Shown here: positions 32,650-44,967 of the stretch, one piece after another
How the letters are laid out: every line of letters starts with the position of its first letter
Position numbering within the stretch: position 1 is the stretch's first letter
Notes under the pieces: model-generated
Database searches by the model: none
What the model was told of the DNA's origin: nothing
What the model saw: only the letters and a program-made list of their open reading frames with translations
Source: Angiostrongylus vasorum
Taxonomy: Eukaryota; Nematoda; Chromadorea; Rhabditida; Metastrongylidae
Length of the DNA: 64,000 nucleotides
Assembly (NCBI GenBank): GCA_018806985.1
Contig: JADANN010000044.1
Span: forward strand, 1 to 64,000
Direction of reading: 5' to 3'
Made by a program: the position numbers and the translations under genes

Positions 32650-33660
32650 CTAATGTCACCATTCTACAATGATATTAACATCAACGTCAAAAAAAGGGGT
32701 AGACAAGGCGATTACACCCCGCCAAAATTAGTCTCCGCCATCCTCCAGAACGTCTTGCGAACATTGGAATAGGCCAACATTGGAGTGAAAATACATGGTC
32801 TGCAATTAAACCATCTTCGCTTTGTTTATGACATTGTTCTTATAACACCAAACATTAGCCAACCGAAAGCGAATGCTTGCCCCCTTTGGTAACTTACGTG
32901 GAAAGAGTGGTCTTCGACTAAATTTTATAAAATCGATGTTCGTGAGGAAAAGATTGGTTACGTATGCCACACTCGTAATGGAATGGATATAACCGAATGT
33001 TCCAGTTACGTTTACCAAATTAAAAAATCAACGTTATGGACGATATAGCACCAGAATTGAGCAGGAAGAAGCAGGTGGCTTGGAAAGCTTTCAACAGTAC
33101 CAAAGATGTAGTGACGAGAACAAAAGAACACCCAACTCCGTGCCCACCTTTTCGACTCTACGCTTCTTTCTGCCTTAACATATTCGTCAAAAACCTGGTC
33201 GTTGCCAGAGGAGTATGAAAGGCCACTCTGCATTATTAAAGGCGCAGTCGAAAGGACCATGCAAGGAGTATACTGTGTCACACGAGTGGTAGAAAAAATC
33301 CCAATCTCCGACCTAAGTCAACGATCAAAAAATAAAAATTCCGTTCTATAGGCGAAGCTGTAGAAGGTAAGGTGGCCCGAACACGTAATGAGTGTTAGCG
33401 GCAACTGATTGACAAGAGAAGCTAGGATTGGATTACTGGGGATGTCAAACATACGGCAGGCAGACTACCGCCCGAATAGTCAGAGCTCCTCAAGAAAACC
33501 AAAGGATCTGATGGTCAAGAAGTTCTGAAGGAAGCACAGCTCACCGAGATACAGTTGCACACTGCAAGGAAAAAATGGAAGGTTTGTTGGTGCGCGCTCA
33601 AAGTCATTCGATCATCGACAGGCAGACAGACGATACAAGTGTTAGGCAGGAAAAATAATT
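32650..33660 (+). mobile_element. RTE-type LINE fragment, RT and C-terminus
   Basis: Pieces in several frames: RQGDYTPPKLVSAILQNVLR (about 32700), LITPNIS (32840), TMQGVYCVTRV (33255). A different RTE subfamily from the 20235-23031 copy. Many stops and shifts; starts inside the RT just at the SINE-3 edge. Confidence 0.68.
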
Positions 33661-34165
33661 GGAAGCAGATTAAAGACAATCCGTTCTAAAGCAGTGCCGA
33701 CGAGATATTCTGACTCTGCAGCTATAATGTTTTGTTATCCGTCCTGTTGAACGAAGATGGGACCACCACTGTGTCTCGCTGTGGTATGGATTTCATAGCG
33801 GAAATGTTCTATACTAATCTTTTTTAGCTCCATTATCCCGTCTTTCTGCCTCGAAATTACCGCTGGTGAAAAACAATCCGGGATTTTGACCTATGAAGTT
33901 CGAGTTGCAATAACAATCATAGAGAGAAGCACAGCTCTAGGACACGTTAGCATCGCCGCCGATTTCTTTAAAACTGGAGGCTACAATTTACATATAGTTG
34001 TCGCAACCTACATGAAAACAAACCGTTACAAAGAAATAATCACTGAGTAGTGGAGGGTGTCAGACAGAGTAATCCTGGGTGATCGATGAAATCTTCTGGA
34101 CTGTTGTCCGATATGCATGTTGAGTGCACTCTAGGAGCTGTACATGAAGAGTATTCTTTGCGGCT
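33660..34165 (+). mobile_element. Second RTE fragment (pre-RT and RT start)
   Basis: LLNEDGTTT-like, AEMFYTNLF-like and VRVAITIIERSTALGHVSIA (about 33900) correspond to the region at 21268-21540 of the longer RTE, which is upstream of what precedes it here. So it is a separate fragment or a rearrangement. Confidence 0.55.
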
Positions 34166-34735
34166 ATCGAGGACCTACAGGTACTTGAGAAACTGACAAC
34201 TTGAAAAGTCTACAGAAGACATAGCACTGTCGCTCTTTCGCGATAAGTAATTTCTCGAAACCGTCATTGTAAACTTTTTTTAGACCAAAACTCAAAATAC
34301 AACTACTACTGTAAAGTTGAATTTCTAAGGCAATGCAATTTTCAACAAAATCGCACATGTCATTGCAAATTCGGAAGACTATCGTGTTTCCTAGACGCAG
34401 GGTGGCTTTCAGAATTGTTAAAGAGTCGAATGAAAGAGCTTCAAAAGGTCTACAAACTAATGGAAAAATGACGACTCTCAAAAGCCAGAAAACTAGGAGT
34501 TTAGAAAAATAGTTTTTGACTTTACTTGCACTAATATGTGATTGATGCTGTCACTAATGTTTTCCTCACTCAGTGACTTACACGGGCACCGGGAAAGCTT
34601 CTCTTCTACAAAGACGGCCGCCACATAGGCTTTGCTTGTTTGAGATACGGGAATAATGTCACTTTGCCCAACGAAAACTTCTAAATTTACTACTATACCT
34701 ACCAACATCTAGCCAGAACCTGCGTTTAGGGGACT
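34165..34735 (-). repeat. Unknown dispersed repeat with a frame kept in two copies (copy 1)
   Basis: Partner at 53090-53640. Minus frame 34481-34164 includes FVENCIALEIQLYSSSCILS and FGLKKVYNDGFEKLL; the partner reads FVKNCVALEIYYYSSICILR and FSLKRVHCDNFEQLL, aligned without indel across about 75 codons. No family recognised. Confidence 0.4.
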
Positions 34736-34859
34736 GCGCGTGCCCAGTGGTACCCATGCCCACAAAACACCCTTCCTCGCGGTTCACTTTTGCATTTTCA
34801 CAATCTGTCTAAACGCTCTAACAGTTTTATTCGCCGATGTCTTGTATTCTTATCTGAGC

Positions 34860-35175
34860 GACTTATAACTTATTATTTACTGCCTACTCTTTTTAACGGC
34901 AGGGTATATATTGCAAAATATAACTTTAAGGATGCCGAGATATTTGCAAAACTCCGCACCGCAGGTGCCTGCGGTGGGGAACGAACGCGCTACTACCCTT
35001 TCCGGGGGGCTAACGCGTTCAACACCATACCATGCGGGTCCTTCGTTTCGCATGTCTCTCATGTTAGTTCTATAGATCACTGCCGTCAGCAATCACTCGT
35101 CAACGGGACTGATCTAGGGGCCCCCACCGCAGGCACCTGCGGTCCGGAGTTTTGCAAATATCTCAGCAATACAGA
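34860..35175 (-). repeat. SINE-2 copy
   Basis: Full-length-like copy. Its two ends carry a short inverted pair (CTCCGCACCGCAGGTGCCTG at about 34950 and its complement near 35120-35146). Confidence 0.65.
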
Positions 35176-35229
35176 TGTTTTTATAGTCTCTAGAAATCTC
35201 GCTGTTTTCCTGCATAATACTACGATATT

Positions 35230-35670
35230 CGGTGCATTTTGAGGTAATGCTAGCGAGCTTCACAACTGAAGGGCAAGGACAGAACAAGACACGCGGAAAT
35301 TTCTAACCTCCGAAGAATTTCTGTTCATTCCTAGGCAAACATTCACTGGAATAGGGATCAGTTGTGTAGCGTTTAAAATGCCCTTCAAGGAAAATTGTTG
35401 TGTTATTCCTAACAATATGGGGATGTGTCCTTGCTTAGTCACAATATAAATCTTGAAGGTTTCGGGATTAGTCAACCCCTGAGAGTGCGCCATGAATCCA
35501 ACTCCATTCGTAATATTGAAAGTACGATTGAATGCATATCTGGCCTATACAATCACTTCCGGTGGGCTTCTGACGCATTATGTTGGTGGTTCTGTTCTCA
35601 CAGACAAGTCTGGTGTCAGTTTCACTTCCATGAAGGGGTGGAAGGCTTGGAGGGCATCGACTTATCTCAA
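35230..35670 (-). repeat. Longer repeat ending in SINE-1 sequence (copy 1)
   Basis: Matches 56180-56420 plus 56757-56950. This copy lacks the SINE-2 insertion carried by the other, so it shows the empty site (about 35496-35508). Truncated before the tRNA-like head. Confidence 0.6.
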
Positions 35671-35679
35671 AGTTTCTGA

Positions 35680-36165
35680 TATGGAATCGAGCAGTACAAT
35701 GAAATTATACTCTCTAAAACAAATACTAATATATGACGAACAAACTTCCATTCATGTCCATTCTCCCATGATTTACCACTAACCTCGATCTGTTGAAAAC
35801 AGCGAAACCATCCACATTTTGAGCAATATCTTGATTAGCATGAAATGACGCAAAGACACTGGATAGGTCAGCTGAAGGAAGACCGCGTCCCACCGCTCGC
35901 TCTAAAACTAGAGAATAATCTTCTACTAGAGATGGTGCTTACACCTACCTCATACGTGGGTGGTACTCTCCGTTTTCAAACACGAGTACAATTCTACTTC
36001 GGTCTGTCATCACACGTTGTTTCACATGATTTCGACTTTTTCCTTCAAAACATCAATGCTTTCCTTTTCAAATTTTCCCATTTTTCCCATGCTTCATTCA
36101 GTCTGCAGCGCGGTGGTACGGCTTGCGCTGCGCCGTTGGTTAATCGTTATCCGCCAGTTTATATA
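35680..36165. repeat. Unknown 490-bp dispersed repeat (copy 1)
   Basis: Partner at 59450-59935, same orientation. Plus frame 35845-36189 (KLENNLLLEMVLTPTSYVGG) is partly kept in the partner (KLENNFLLEMVPTSTSYVAG). No terminal repeats or protein family identified. Confidence 0.5.
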
Positions 36166-36186
36166 GTTCAAGATAAAAGGATAAAA

Positions 36187-36466
36187 TGATGAAGCTCTCC
36201 GCGTTGATCAATCCCTGAGGGATGTGTCATGAATCCTACTTCATTAATCATCGTTTGGAGGTGATTGAATGCATATCTGGCCTTTACAATGACTCGCGGT
36301 GGCCTACCGATGTCTCCAGCCAGTGCTGCTATTCTCTCAGACAAGTCTGGTACCAATTTGCCGACTCCGGAGGGATGGAAGGTTTGATGGGCCACGGGCG
36401 CGGGGATCGATTCCAGGTGTGTGTCGCAGTGGCACCTCCAACCACTGCGCCACACGCGCACTTGTG
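36187..36466 (-). repeat. SINE-1, best preserved minus-strand copy (block C)
   Basis: Minus strand: GTGTGGCGCAGTGGTTGGAG (A-box) and GGAATCGATCCCC (B-box), then a body of about 200 bp ending in GGGATTGATCAACGCGGAGA. Left boundary of block C. Confidence 0.72.
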
Positions 36467-36479
36467 AATTGATGAAACA

Positions 36480-37160
36480 ATTACGGATGGTAATTCCGTC
36501 CACCAATTCGGTAAAATTCACTGGAAGCTTTAACTTTTTCGCCTCTCATTGGTCAAAACAAAGCAACCAATAACTCTCCACAATAATGCGCGGAACATTC
36601 CTCATTGAGTTTAAACTCTGAATATTTGGAATTCACGCAAAATGCTTCAAGGGCTTTCCGCACTGCTTTCTCGGATTTTCTGTGCGAGGATGGTAGCTTT
36701 TACTTCAAAATCCTCCCTGTTATCTTTTTGTAACCTGTGCGTACATACCAGAGTGTTTGGTTTAACGTTAGATTTAACAACTAGATGTTCTTTTACACGA
36801 CTGCAGAATGGTAGACACGTTTTTTTATGACTAGGTATAAGAACGCAGATGTCGGTAATTCTACTTACGCCGCTAAGTAACCAATGGCTTTGAGTTTGTA
36901 GCATTTACCACTTTCTTCCCATTCCGCGTTCAATTACCATTGTAGTCTCTACAATACTTTTTTCGGCCCAAGGGCGGTAATGGAAATGGGATCTTCAAGA
37001 TGTTTCCTCCACTATCCCAACATCTAGCTGAAAAGGTCTTACTACAAAATCTCCACTCTCGTCACTAATTGCTAGCCTAATAGTTTCTCATTTTGCAAAT
37101 CATTGAACCTGCTGCATACCACCTTTTTGCGCTGCTGTGATTTAGGTCTAAACTTTCTTT
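36480..37160 (-). mobile_element. Internally deleted PLE, block C copy
   Basis: Minus frame 36904-36647 includes VKSNVKPNTLVCTHRLQKDN. N-terminal piece at 36910-37160 as in A and B. Confidence 0.6.
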
Positions 37161-39895
37161 AGGGATGATGGTTGAGGAAGTTTACAGTCTTGCCTGCAAA
37201 TGTGCAAAAAAATTGCATCTAATTCGCCGTTGAGATCTCGTTGTGAAAACAACGCACTTAGGAAAGGAGGTGGTGCTGACGCCACTACTTCTTGTTTATT
37301 GTTCATTAACGTCTCTAGTCAGGCATTGTTACGAAGTAGATCTTGACGCTCTTGTGAACTTCCGCACACTTTTTTTCAGAAATAGGCTGATGTGGTGAGA
37401 GATTTGGACCCAATTCTACTAACGTGATTGCATGATCATGGGCGATTTATACCTCCTAACAAGGTCACCCTTTTCCATGTTCTCGACCCTAGCTTGGCTC
37501 TTGCTGCTTCCTTGAAAGTTGTTTCTTTGCCTTGTTAATGCCGTTTCATGAGAATTGTTCAGTAGATTTTCGAACCTTTTGCTCTAGTTTATTTTAGCAT
37601 TCGACCTAATGAAATTGTAAATCAATATTACCAAGCAATTAACCAATAGTGACCTAAAATTCAAACCTTCCAACAAAGGCTCAACAAATAGTATTGTAAA
37701 ATGGTACGCGTCCCCTGCGATTCGTGCCAGACTCTCTGTATTAAAGAATAAGAAATACTCTGGCTCAAGGTGGCAAATTCTCCTACGTTCAGCTGAGGTC
37801 TGCAGCTAATTGCGTTAAATACTATGGAATATTCTAACATTTTCCCCATCGCTTGTTCTTTATTCATGGCAGGATGCATGTGAAGTTCAACCACAAGCAC
37901 GCTGAAACATGAGTAAAAGTGGGGGCCTCAGGTGGCTTCGGCTGCTTTGTTGGATGCGACTGCTAACCGCCTCCCATTTTGACTCACAGAATACAATCGG
38001 AGTCCATGCCCTGGATCCATCTGCGTCTCAGGGAAGCAAAGGTCGCATTTGGTCTGCGATTAACCCCCTCCACCATCTGGCGACTCGCCACATTGCCTGG
38101 CGACTACTCCGGCATGAGATCCTTTTGTGAGGGCGATCGTGGCTACTACGGATGTCTCCTCGTAGTAAATACAGATTTCTTTCTTTTGCCTTCAGAATGA
38201 TTTTGGTGGAAAATTTCTTGATGAAGACATCGTCAATAGAAACCTTATTCACCGGTATCTCCGTTTCCGGAAAGTAGCACGACTTTAAGAAATTTTTTGA
38301 GCATTTCAGTGAACAGAAGGAGTGTAAAAAGTAGGTGTAGTGTAGGCACTTGGATGATTCTTATTACGGCAGAAGTAAAACAAAAGTCTGTTTAGATTAA
38401 TTGCTTCGCTGAGATTTCCATTTGAATGCCAAGGTGTTTCTGGATTGATTTCAAGAAACGTACGACTCTCAGCTGAGCACTTGGTAAATGTGGCACTTTA
38501 CTACACTGGCTGAAGTTCGCTTTGTACGGTATCGTATTGAGAATGCAACGGGAATGCTGTGTCAAAACGGCTTGTTGCTCAGGAATTCAGCGATAGCAAC
38601 AAGGAACTGCTTATTCATCTTTATTCAGCGTTCATAAAAAACTCATAACAGGGCCGAACATCGCATTCGATTCGCCATCCTCGAAACATCAAAACAGAGT
38701 TTATTATATTCGATGTCGGAGAACTATCGCCAATGTTTTGGTGATGAGTGAACTCTTCAGCTTCTTCAGCTAATTCGTTCACTACCCTAGTGCGTTTCAC
38801 CCAGTAAAGGATATGCTTTCCAGATATGCTATCTGTCGAAATGAGTTCAACCAATTATGAGTTTGTAACCATTACATGGAAACTTCACTATACGAACTGT
38901 ACAACGACGAATTTTGTTTGGTTGCACTTCATGGAGAAATTTCGGGCAAAGAGCGGAGCTCCACAAACATCCCCGTTTATTAGAAACCCGGAACGCCTAA
39001 AACGGTTAATAATGAGGCCTCGGTACATTGCAACATCGGTCACTTTCTTCAGAACGTCCATTCCTTCTTCTCATCTCGATGCTTTAGCAATTCAAACAAA
39101 GTGAGGTGTCCTTGTGCCCTAGGACAACACCTGGTGCATTAAGTGCCTTAAAGTAGTTGCTTTTTCTACTTTTTCCTCATCCTGGTTTTCTTTTCTTTAA
39201 CTACATTAATGGATTCTTGGTGCCATGTTACTCACTTCCTGTTTCTGAATCCTTAAGTTCTTTGGGACTTTTATTTTGTATAACAGTTAGCGTCGCCATC
39301 AATAAAGGAGGTTTCAAAGACGTTGTGATTGTAAGAGCTTAAGAAACCTGCTGTTGACAACGCTTAGAACGGAATGTTTTGTTTCGGATTTGTCAATCGA
39401 TATGTTCTTTGACAGATTTTTCTCAAAGGTGCACTTGTAAGAACGGCGCCTTCTCGATTGTGAATTTATTTATTTGTGGGAAACGTCAGGATTTCATACG
39501 GCAACAACGCAAACGCAATTTAAGCAGTGGCACCTGAAGAATTGGCCCATTGATCGAATTTTGTGAAGGCGGTCGCCTTCACGTACGTCGTTACAAGCGA
39601 GCATTTGACATTCATTTCACCTCATTGACCGATTCCATGTGATTTGCCATAGCATAATTTCCGATTTCCATGATTTGACAGATTTCCACTTCCCAAAAGT
39701 GCCCAAAGGTTTTCGTTTAAACTCAGCGAAATCGGGAATCTCAAAGGCCTTCGAAAAGTCAAAGCGCTGCAAAAATATCTGCCTCGTTGACTTCACCGGC
39801 GTAAAAGTGCTGAATGCCTAATCCGTCGTTGTTCTGTGAATAATCGTTTCCAGAATCCAGGAAAATTCTTCTCATTCGAGTATAGGTATTTGTTT
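37161..39895. other. Block C spacer, no gene recognised
   Basis: Counterpart of 4561-7590. A deletion at about 38832 removes most of the unknown minus-strand exon of block A; its downstream part remains (38854-38621). Confidence 0.4.
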
Positions 39896-39913
39896 CCATT
39901 TTAGGAACCAAAC
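39890..39913 (+). promoter_or_regulatory. Trans-splice-type acceptor before gene copy C
   Basis: TTTCCATTTTAG ends at 39904, 9 nt before the ATG at 39914. Confidence 0.58.
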
Positions 39914-42498
39914 ATGAATAGTGTTGCAAACGTGGCAAAAATTCTGGCCTTTCTCATTTCGCTGCAAACGATAGTTTCGACAGTGTTGGGATGTGGACTG
40001 ATGCCACCCGGTCAAGGTATTGAATACAAAGTTGTCATTGCAGTAGACACCTTTCCAGCCTTAGATTTAAACTCATCAGCGTTAGACGGATTGAGTAGGT
40101 CTAGCTCTTCATCACTAATGATGAGCTGTTTTAGTACCAACTGTTTCATATGAATATTCTTAATTTTGAGTCGTAGAAGAAGAAAACCAAACTGAACCCT
40201 AGAAAATAAGTACAACGGTATTATTTAAATTTTAATTATTCGCACCATAACTACGGAATCTGTTGCAGCAAGCACTAGGAACTTTAACTTGACCGGCTTC
40301 ACCTTGCCTACAGCAATGGTTTTCTCCACCATGGCCGGTGTCCCTGCCCAAGTTTCTGGCATTGCAACTAGCATGGCGGGAGCTCAGGCATTTGTATCAC
40401 GTATTGTAATGCAAGCAGTGAGTTCACAACACTTAGCTTTCAAGCCTTTTTTCGCTGTTTCTGGATTTGTGAAGGAAGTAAATTCTAATTTCCAGAAATT
40501 TCGTTAGCGTTTCAGTTTCCACACGGTTCTTTAACATTATACATTTTAATTTAATTGAAAGACTTTAATATACATTCTATCAATTAGTGAAGAAGTTTGT
40601 GCTTGAGGTCGTTGATGTTCTCGAACGGCAAGGCCGCGGTGCTGGCCTCTCTGATGCCATAATCGCAATCATTTTGGGTCAGCTCACAGTTCAGGTCAAT
40701 TATACTCCGTTAGAGTGCAAGGAAGTAGCCGTTAACCAAAATCCAGCAATGGCTTGTAAGTCTTTCACTTCTAGCAACCATTCGGTACTGTCAACGTGAA
40801 AGGCGTAAGGGGATTTAGATTACCCACAATTTGTTCAATGCTGATTTGAAAGTCGTCTAAATTTACACAGAGATATGGAATTCACTGTGAGAGGAAAGGT
40901 TTAATGTCATTCGTTTGCAGTAGTTTCTTTCAAATTTTCTAAAAAGTCCCTTCGGAGCAATGTATGCACTGAATTGCCCGCTTATTATTATTGCTATTAT
41001 TATCAACATTATTTTTATTTGTCGTTGTTATTACTGTTAATATTATTGTCAGTGGTTTTTGCGAATCATTATTCTCATTGATGGTTAAGGTCAGGAGGTG
41101 TATGGCGCAAAATTAGTTGTGCTGATCATCACGAGCACAGTACTGGCTCGATTTCGCCCTGGGATCACACGGCCTTTTTTCTTTTCGGGTGAAGACATTG
41201 GTATTAGACTTGCCAGGACGCAGTTATTCATTCAAATTCACTCAGGAACTCCCTATCCCTAGCACAGCTATCGCAGGATTCGAGCTAGAAACGAGTTGTC
41301 GAGCACTTAACATTATGTAAGAAAGGAGACAAAACTAGTTGAACAGCTTCCAGGATCGACCTTCTATTAACCACGGCGTTGGAATATGAATGCATCGCTT
41401 TCTTATTCAGCAATCGCGAGGTTGTTATACAGCATACACTTACTTCCATAGAAAAACATAATACAATACAACAGTGGATGACCTGTCGGCAGTATCGCTT
41501 TCTTCAGAGCCTGGAAGTTTATGCTGATATACAGTTTACTAGGCCAAACGCTTCAATAACACATACAAGAAGACGAGAAACTCTATGGCAACTACTACAT
41601 GATGAACAGCTTCTCCAAAAACTCACTGCTTTTTTCCTTCCACCGAGGAAGAACAGCTGCTCAGAGTCGCATATGGTTGACGACTGCACCACCATACATC
41701 AACGACCAATACGAAGGTACGGGGCGAGATCACGTGTTATCTCGGGGTCATTCTTCCCTGCTACTCATTGCAGGGCTCTTGGCATTTATTCGAAAAGCCT
41801 CGTGAAGTTTGCGCTTTGACGTTTAAGTGTCCTGTGCGAGGATAGTGACTTTTATATCAAAATCGTCTCTGCTATGCTTGTCACTGCAAAATTGTACGAA
41901 GCCAGGAGAACAAAGGCTGCGGATAAGAAATTCCAATCGTCTTCCAGCGAAATCCCGTTTTACAAAAAGTTCTTGGAGTCGACGAAGTTTTATTCATTTT
42001 AAAGCATTGTCATTGAAAAAGATTTGAATATTCAATGCAACGTTTTTGAATAAGTGAGATACGAGCGGGGAAAAACGGGAAAAATCACTGACACAAACTA
42101 AATTTCGTATTTGATTGACTTTTTAATGCTTGCAAACGTTTCATAAAGAAGGTGGTTGCAGTTGGAGGCAATACGAAGCCGCACTGCATCATCGTCGGCA
42201 ACACGGTGACTTCTTTATGCACTGACATGAGAGCTAATATGTGTGACATAAATAGGAACATGGGTATCGGGCCCGTTCCTCCCCAGCATTTGTCAATTTC
42301 TGGAAGGCTCACGGTTTGAATTGCTTTTCTTCTGTAAAAATTCGTTTTAAAAGAAAGAGAATTGTTTAGACCACAAACATCATCATGGCGAACTGGTCCA
42401 GAGAGATGTGGCAAGGTGTGGTTGACAGAGCGGTTCGAATGCTGGCATCGGGTCCTTTTGGAGCGAACTTCTTCTCGGCGTTTGCTACCGTCACATGA
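39914..42498 (+). CDS. Secreted nematode-family protein, copy C, intact (226 aa, five exons)
   Basis: Exons 39914-40016, 40269-40417, 40608-40755, 42162-42313, 42370-42498; they join in frame to 226 codons and TGA. Introns begin GTATTG, GTGAGT, GTAAGT, GTTTGA and end CAG, GAG, CAG, TAG. Residues 1-26 form a signal peptide (hydrophobic ILAFLISLQTIVSTVLG) with the first mature Cys at about 27 (CGLMPPGQ). Then STRNFNLTGFTLP (36-48), IVMQAVVDVLERQGRG (about 79-94), TPLECKEV (117-124), HCIIVGNTVTSLC (141-153), PPQHLSISG (173-181), TNIIMANWSREMW (186-198) and ASGPFGANFFSAFATVT at the end. Five cysteines lie at or after the predicted cleavage site; there is no membrane span after the signal. I recall a nematode-only family with the CIIVGNTVT and NIIMANWSR boxes, possibly the C. 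elegans eggshell proteins PERM-2/PERM-4; that name is unverified. Third of three tandem copies and the only open one. Confidence 0.85.
41330..41930. mobile_element. PLE derivative inside intron 3 of copy C
   Basis: Replaces the part of intron 3 present in A and B. Contains the PLE terminal sequence CAGCAATCGCGAGGTTGTTA (41420), a decayed hammerhead motif (41473-41513, minus) and GIY-YIG region DNA (about 41740-41880, minus). Confidence 0.6.
41473..41513 (-). ncRNA. Decayed hammerhead-like motif
   Basis: Minus strand: CTGAAGA kept, stem AGCG-ATACT-GCC, but GACAGGTC instead of GAAACGTC. Confidence 0.42.
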
Positions 42499-42526
42499 AA
42501 AGCAAACCGAACTGCAAAGCATTTGG

Positions 42527-42532
42527 AATAAA
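42527..42532 (+). terminator. Polyadenylation signal AATAAA, copy C
   Basis: AATAAA 29 nt after the TGA. Confidence 0.6.
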
Positions 42533-42539
42533 CTGTGCC

Positions 42540-43569
42540 TCAACGTGGATTTTTCCACCTAGATTTCACAGGGATAGCAAATCGTTGCGCGACGAATGTG
42601 TTGAATGAGTAGATTCATGTTCAAAAAAGAGTTCACAGTGTGATAAATAGTTGGTGGTAGCCTTATTGGCTGATTTAAAAATTTCTGCTTAAAAAGTGGC
42701 CGCAGCAAAATTTTGTTGTTAATGATTGAAAAAAATGCTCACATCCTCACTTCACAATTGGCTACAGAGGAACTCGTGAAAGGAGGAATATTAGGGTAAA
42801 ATAATAAAAAGATTGGGAATAAATAGTTCTTTTGTGACATTTAATGGAAATAGGGTTGCCATAGCTCATCGGTTAGAGGGTTCCACGGCAATTCACGCCA
42901 GACATGGTTCGTTCCCGCACCTCCAGTTGCCATGATCTGGAAGTTGGTGTAAAAATTCACTGCATTGGTGAAAATAGTGACTTCATTTATTGATAGCAAA
43001 AAGGCGAGCCATTGTATAGGCCAAATAATCATCAAACCCTCTCCGGGATGTTTGATGAAATCAAATGCGCGAAAAATGGAGAGGTTCACCAGCGCTGAAC
43101 ACTTGACCCTCTATCATTATCGAAATGCCTCATAAATTTAGAGTAAAAAATGCATTTTTCCTCCCGTCGGGAAATGGTTTTATAAAGCTGCGATTGTCGT
43201 ATGGCTGTTCTATTGGATAACCGTTGTCTGAATGGATAACGTTTAGAAGGGATCACGTCTCCTTACATCATTTTTCTTTTCTTCACCATCTCTCGATTTT
43301 CTTCGCTCTCGATGTTTACTATGGTGTTAAAAAGAGCTTTCCGATGGCATCCACATTTTGGTGCTCATGAAATTATCATGAAACACACATGTCTTTCGTA
43401 ATTGCCTTTTCCACAACCGCTGTGGAAAATGATAGGCAAAAATGGAAGCGAAAAAACATTCGATCTTCCCGTTGACGTTATGGCAGGGGTCATGCACAAA
43501 TTTTAAGTGCTCACTTGGAAATCCCTGTTTGACTTAGGCATTTTATAATGCTCGCATCCTGACGGATAT
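42540..43569. other. Block C downstream sequence, no gene called
   Basis: Counterpart of 9900-10433 and 11289-11820. A minus frame at 43089-42841 (FTNAVNFYTNFQIMATGGAG) is open; see the matching note for block A. Confidence 0.35.
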
Positions 43570-43700
43570 TATCCTTTCCCCGATTGGTGTTTAGGGCTTT
43601 CTAGAAGTTCTGGGGTCTAACGCGCTGACTCCACCACACCATGTGAGTCTTTCGCTTCGCCTTTCGCTCACTCGTGTTTAACTTGTAAGTGTTATCGGCA
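43570..43700 (-). repeat. SINE-2 remnant
   Basis: TAACGCGCTGACTCCACCAC and TCTTTCGCTTCGCC match SINE-2; strongly diverged. Confidence 0.45.
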
Positions 43701-43719
43701 ATAATCTGTTGATTACATT

Positions 43720-44815
43720 TCTATAAATGGTAACAAAACTAATGAAAGTATCGTGAGAGTGCAAGAGACCGATTTGTCCCACTTTCGTCGATTTTAAAGA
43801 AAAGACGTTGACTCAATTGAGATAGAAGCAATCATCGAAGCCCTTTGATAGTCAGGGGAGTGCATACTCAGTATATAAAGATTCTTCACGAGCTTTACAA
43901 AGATTTCACAACCAAGATATCACCACTTTTACAACGATATTTGCATCGACGTCGAAAGAGGTGTAAGGCAAGGCGATAACACCTCGCCAAAATTATTCTC
44001 CCATCCTCGAGAACGTCATGCGAACATTGGAATGGGATAATATGGGAGTGAAAATCGATGGTCAGCAGTGACATCATCTTCGCTTTGCTGATGACGTCGT
44101 CCTTTACAACACCAAAGATTAGCCCCGGAACGCATGCTTGACGACTATTGATGAAAAAGCCTGTGGAAGGATTGGCCTTCGGCTAAATTTCAGTAAAAAC
44201 GGTGTGCGTGAGGAACGGATTGCTTTCGTATGCCCCACTCACGTTCAACAAAAACGAATGTCTCCGAATGCTCCAGTTACGCCTATCTAACTTGGAAAAT
44301 CAACATTATGAGCGACTTAGCTCTAGAGTTGAAAAGAAGGAAGCAAGCGGTTTGGAGAGCCTCCAACAGAACCAAGGATGTAGTGAGGAATACAAAGAAC
44401 ACCAAACTCCATGCTCACCTTTTCGACTCCACGATCCTTCCTGTCTTAAAGTACGCGTCAGAAACCTGGTCGCTGCTTGAGCAGTATGAAAAGCTACACC
44501 GCGTTGTCGAAGGCGCAGTCGAAGGGACCGTGCAAGGAGTACCTTGTATCACACGAGTGATGTAAAAAACCAGAATCTGCGACCTACGTCAACGATCAAA
44601 AACTAAAGATGCCGTTCTACAGGCAAAGCGGTAGAAGGTAATGTGGATCGGACACGTAATTTGTGACCGCCAACCGTTAGACAGGAGCCGCTAGGAGTGG
44701 ATCACTCGGGATTTCAAATGTACTGCAGGTAGACTACCGCCCGAATAGTCAGATCTTCTCAAGAAAACCCTTAGGGAAAAGGATATGATGGTCAAGAAAT
44801 TCTAAAGGAAGCACA
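43720..44815 (+). mobile_element. RTE-type LINE fragment in block C
   Basis: Plus-strand pieces: FVDFKEK-like then ILHELYKDFTTKIS (about 43880), RGVRQGDNTSPKLF (about 43960, the RQGD box intact), LKRRKQAVWRASNRTKDVVR (44325), HLFDSTILPVLKYASETWSL (44420). Interrupted by shifts. Replaces block sequence equivalent to A 11830-12370. Confidence 0.72.
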
Positions 44816-44967
44816 GCCCAGCGAGAGTCAGTCTACAGCTCCCAAAATTTCTTGCTAGAAGTAGAAATAACTTACACGTTAAAGATGTGTATACGACTAC
44901 TGGGAAGAATATCCCACTTGTTCAGAAGAAAGGTTGAACCAGGAGAAATTTGAGCCTTTCACTGAGT

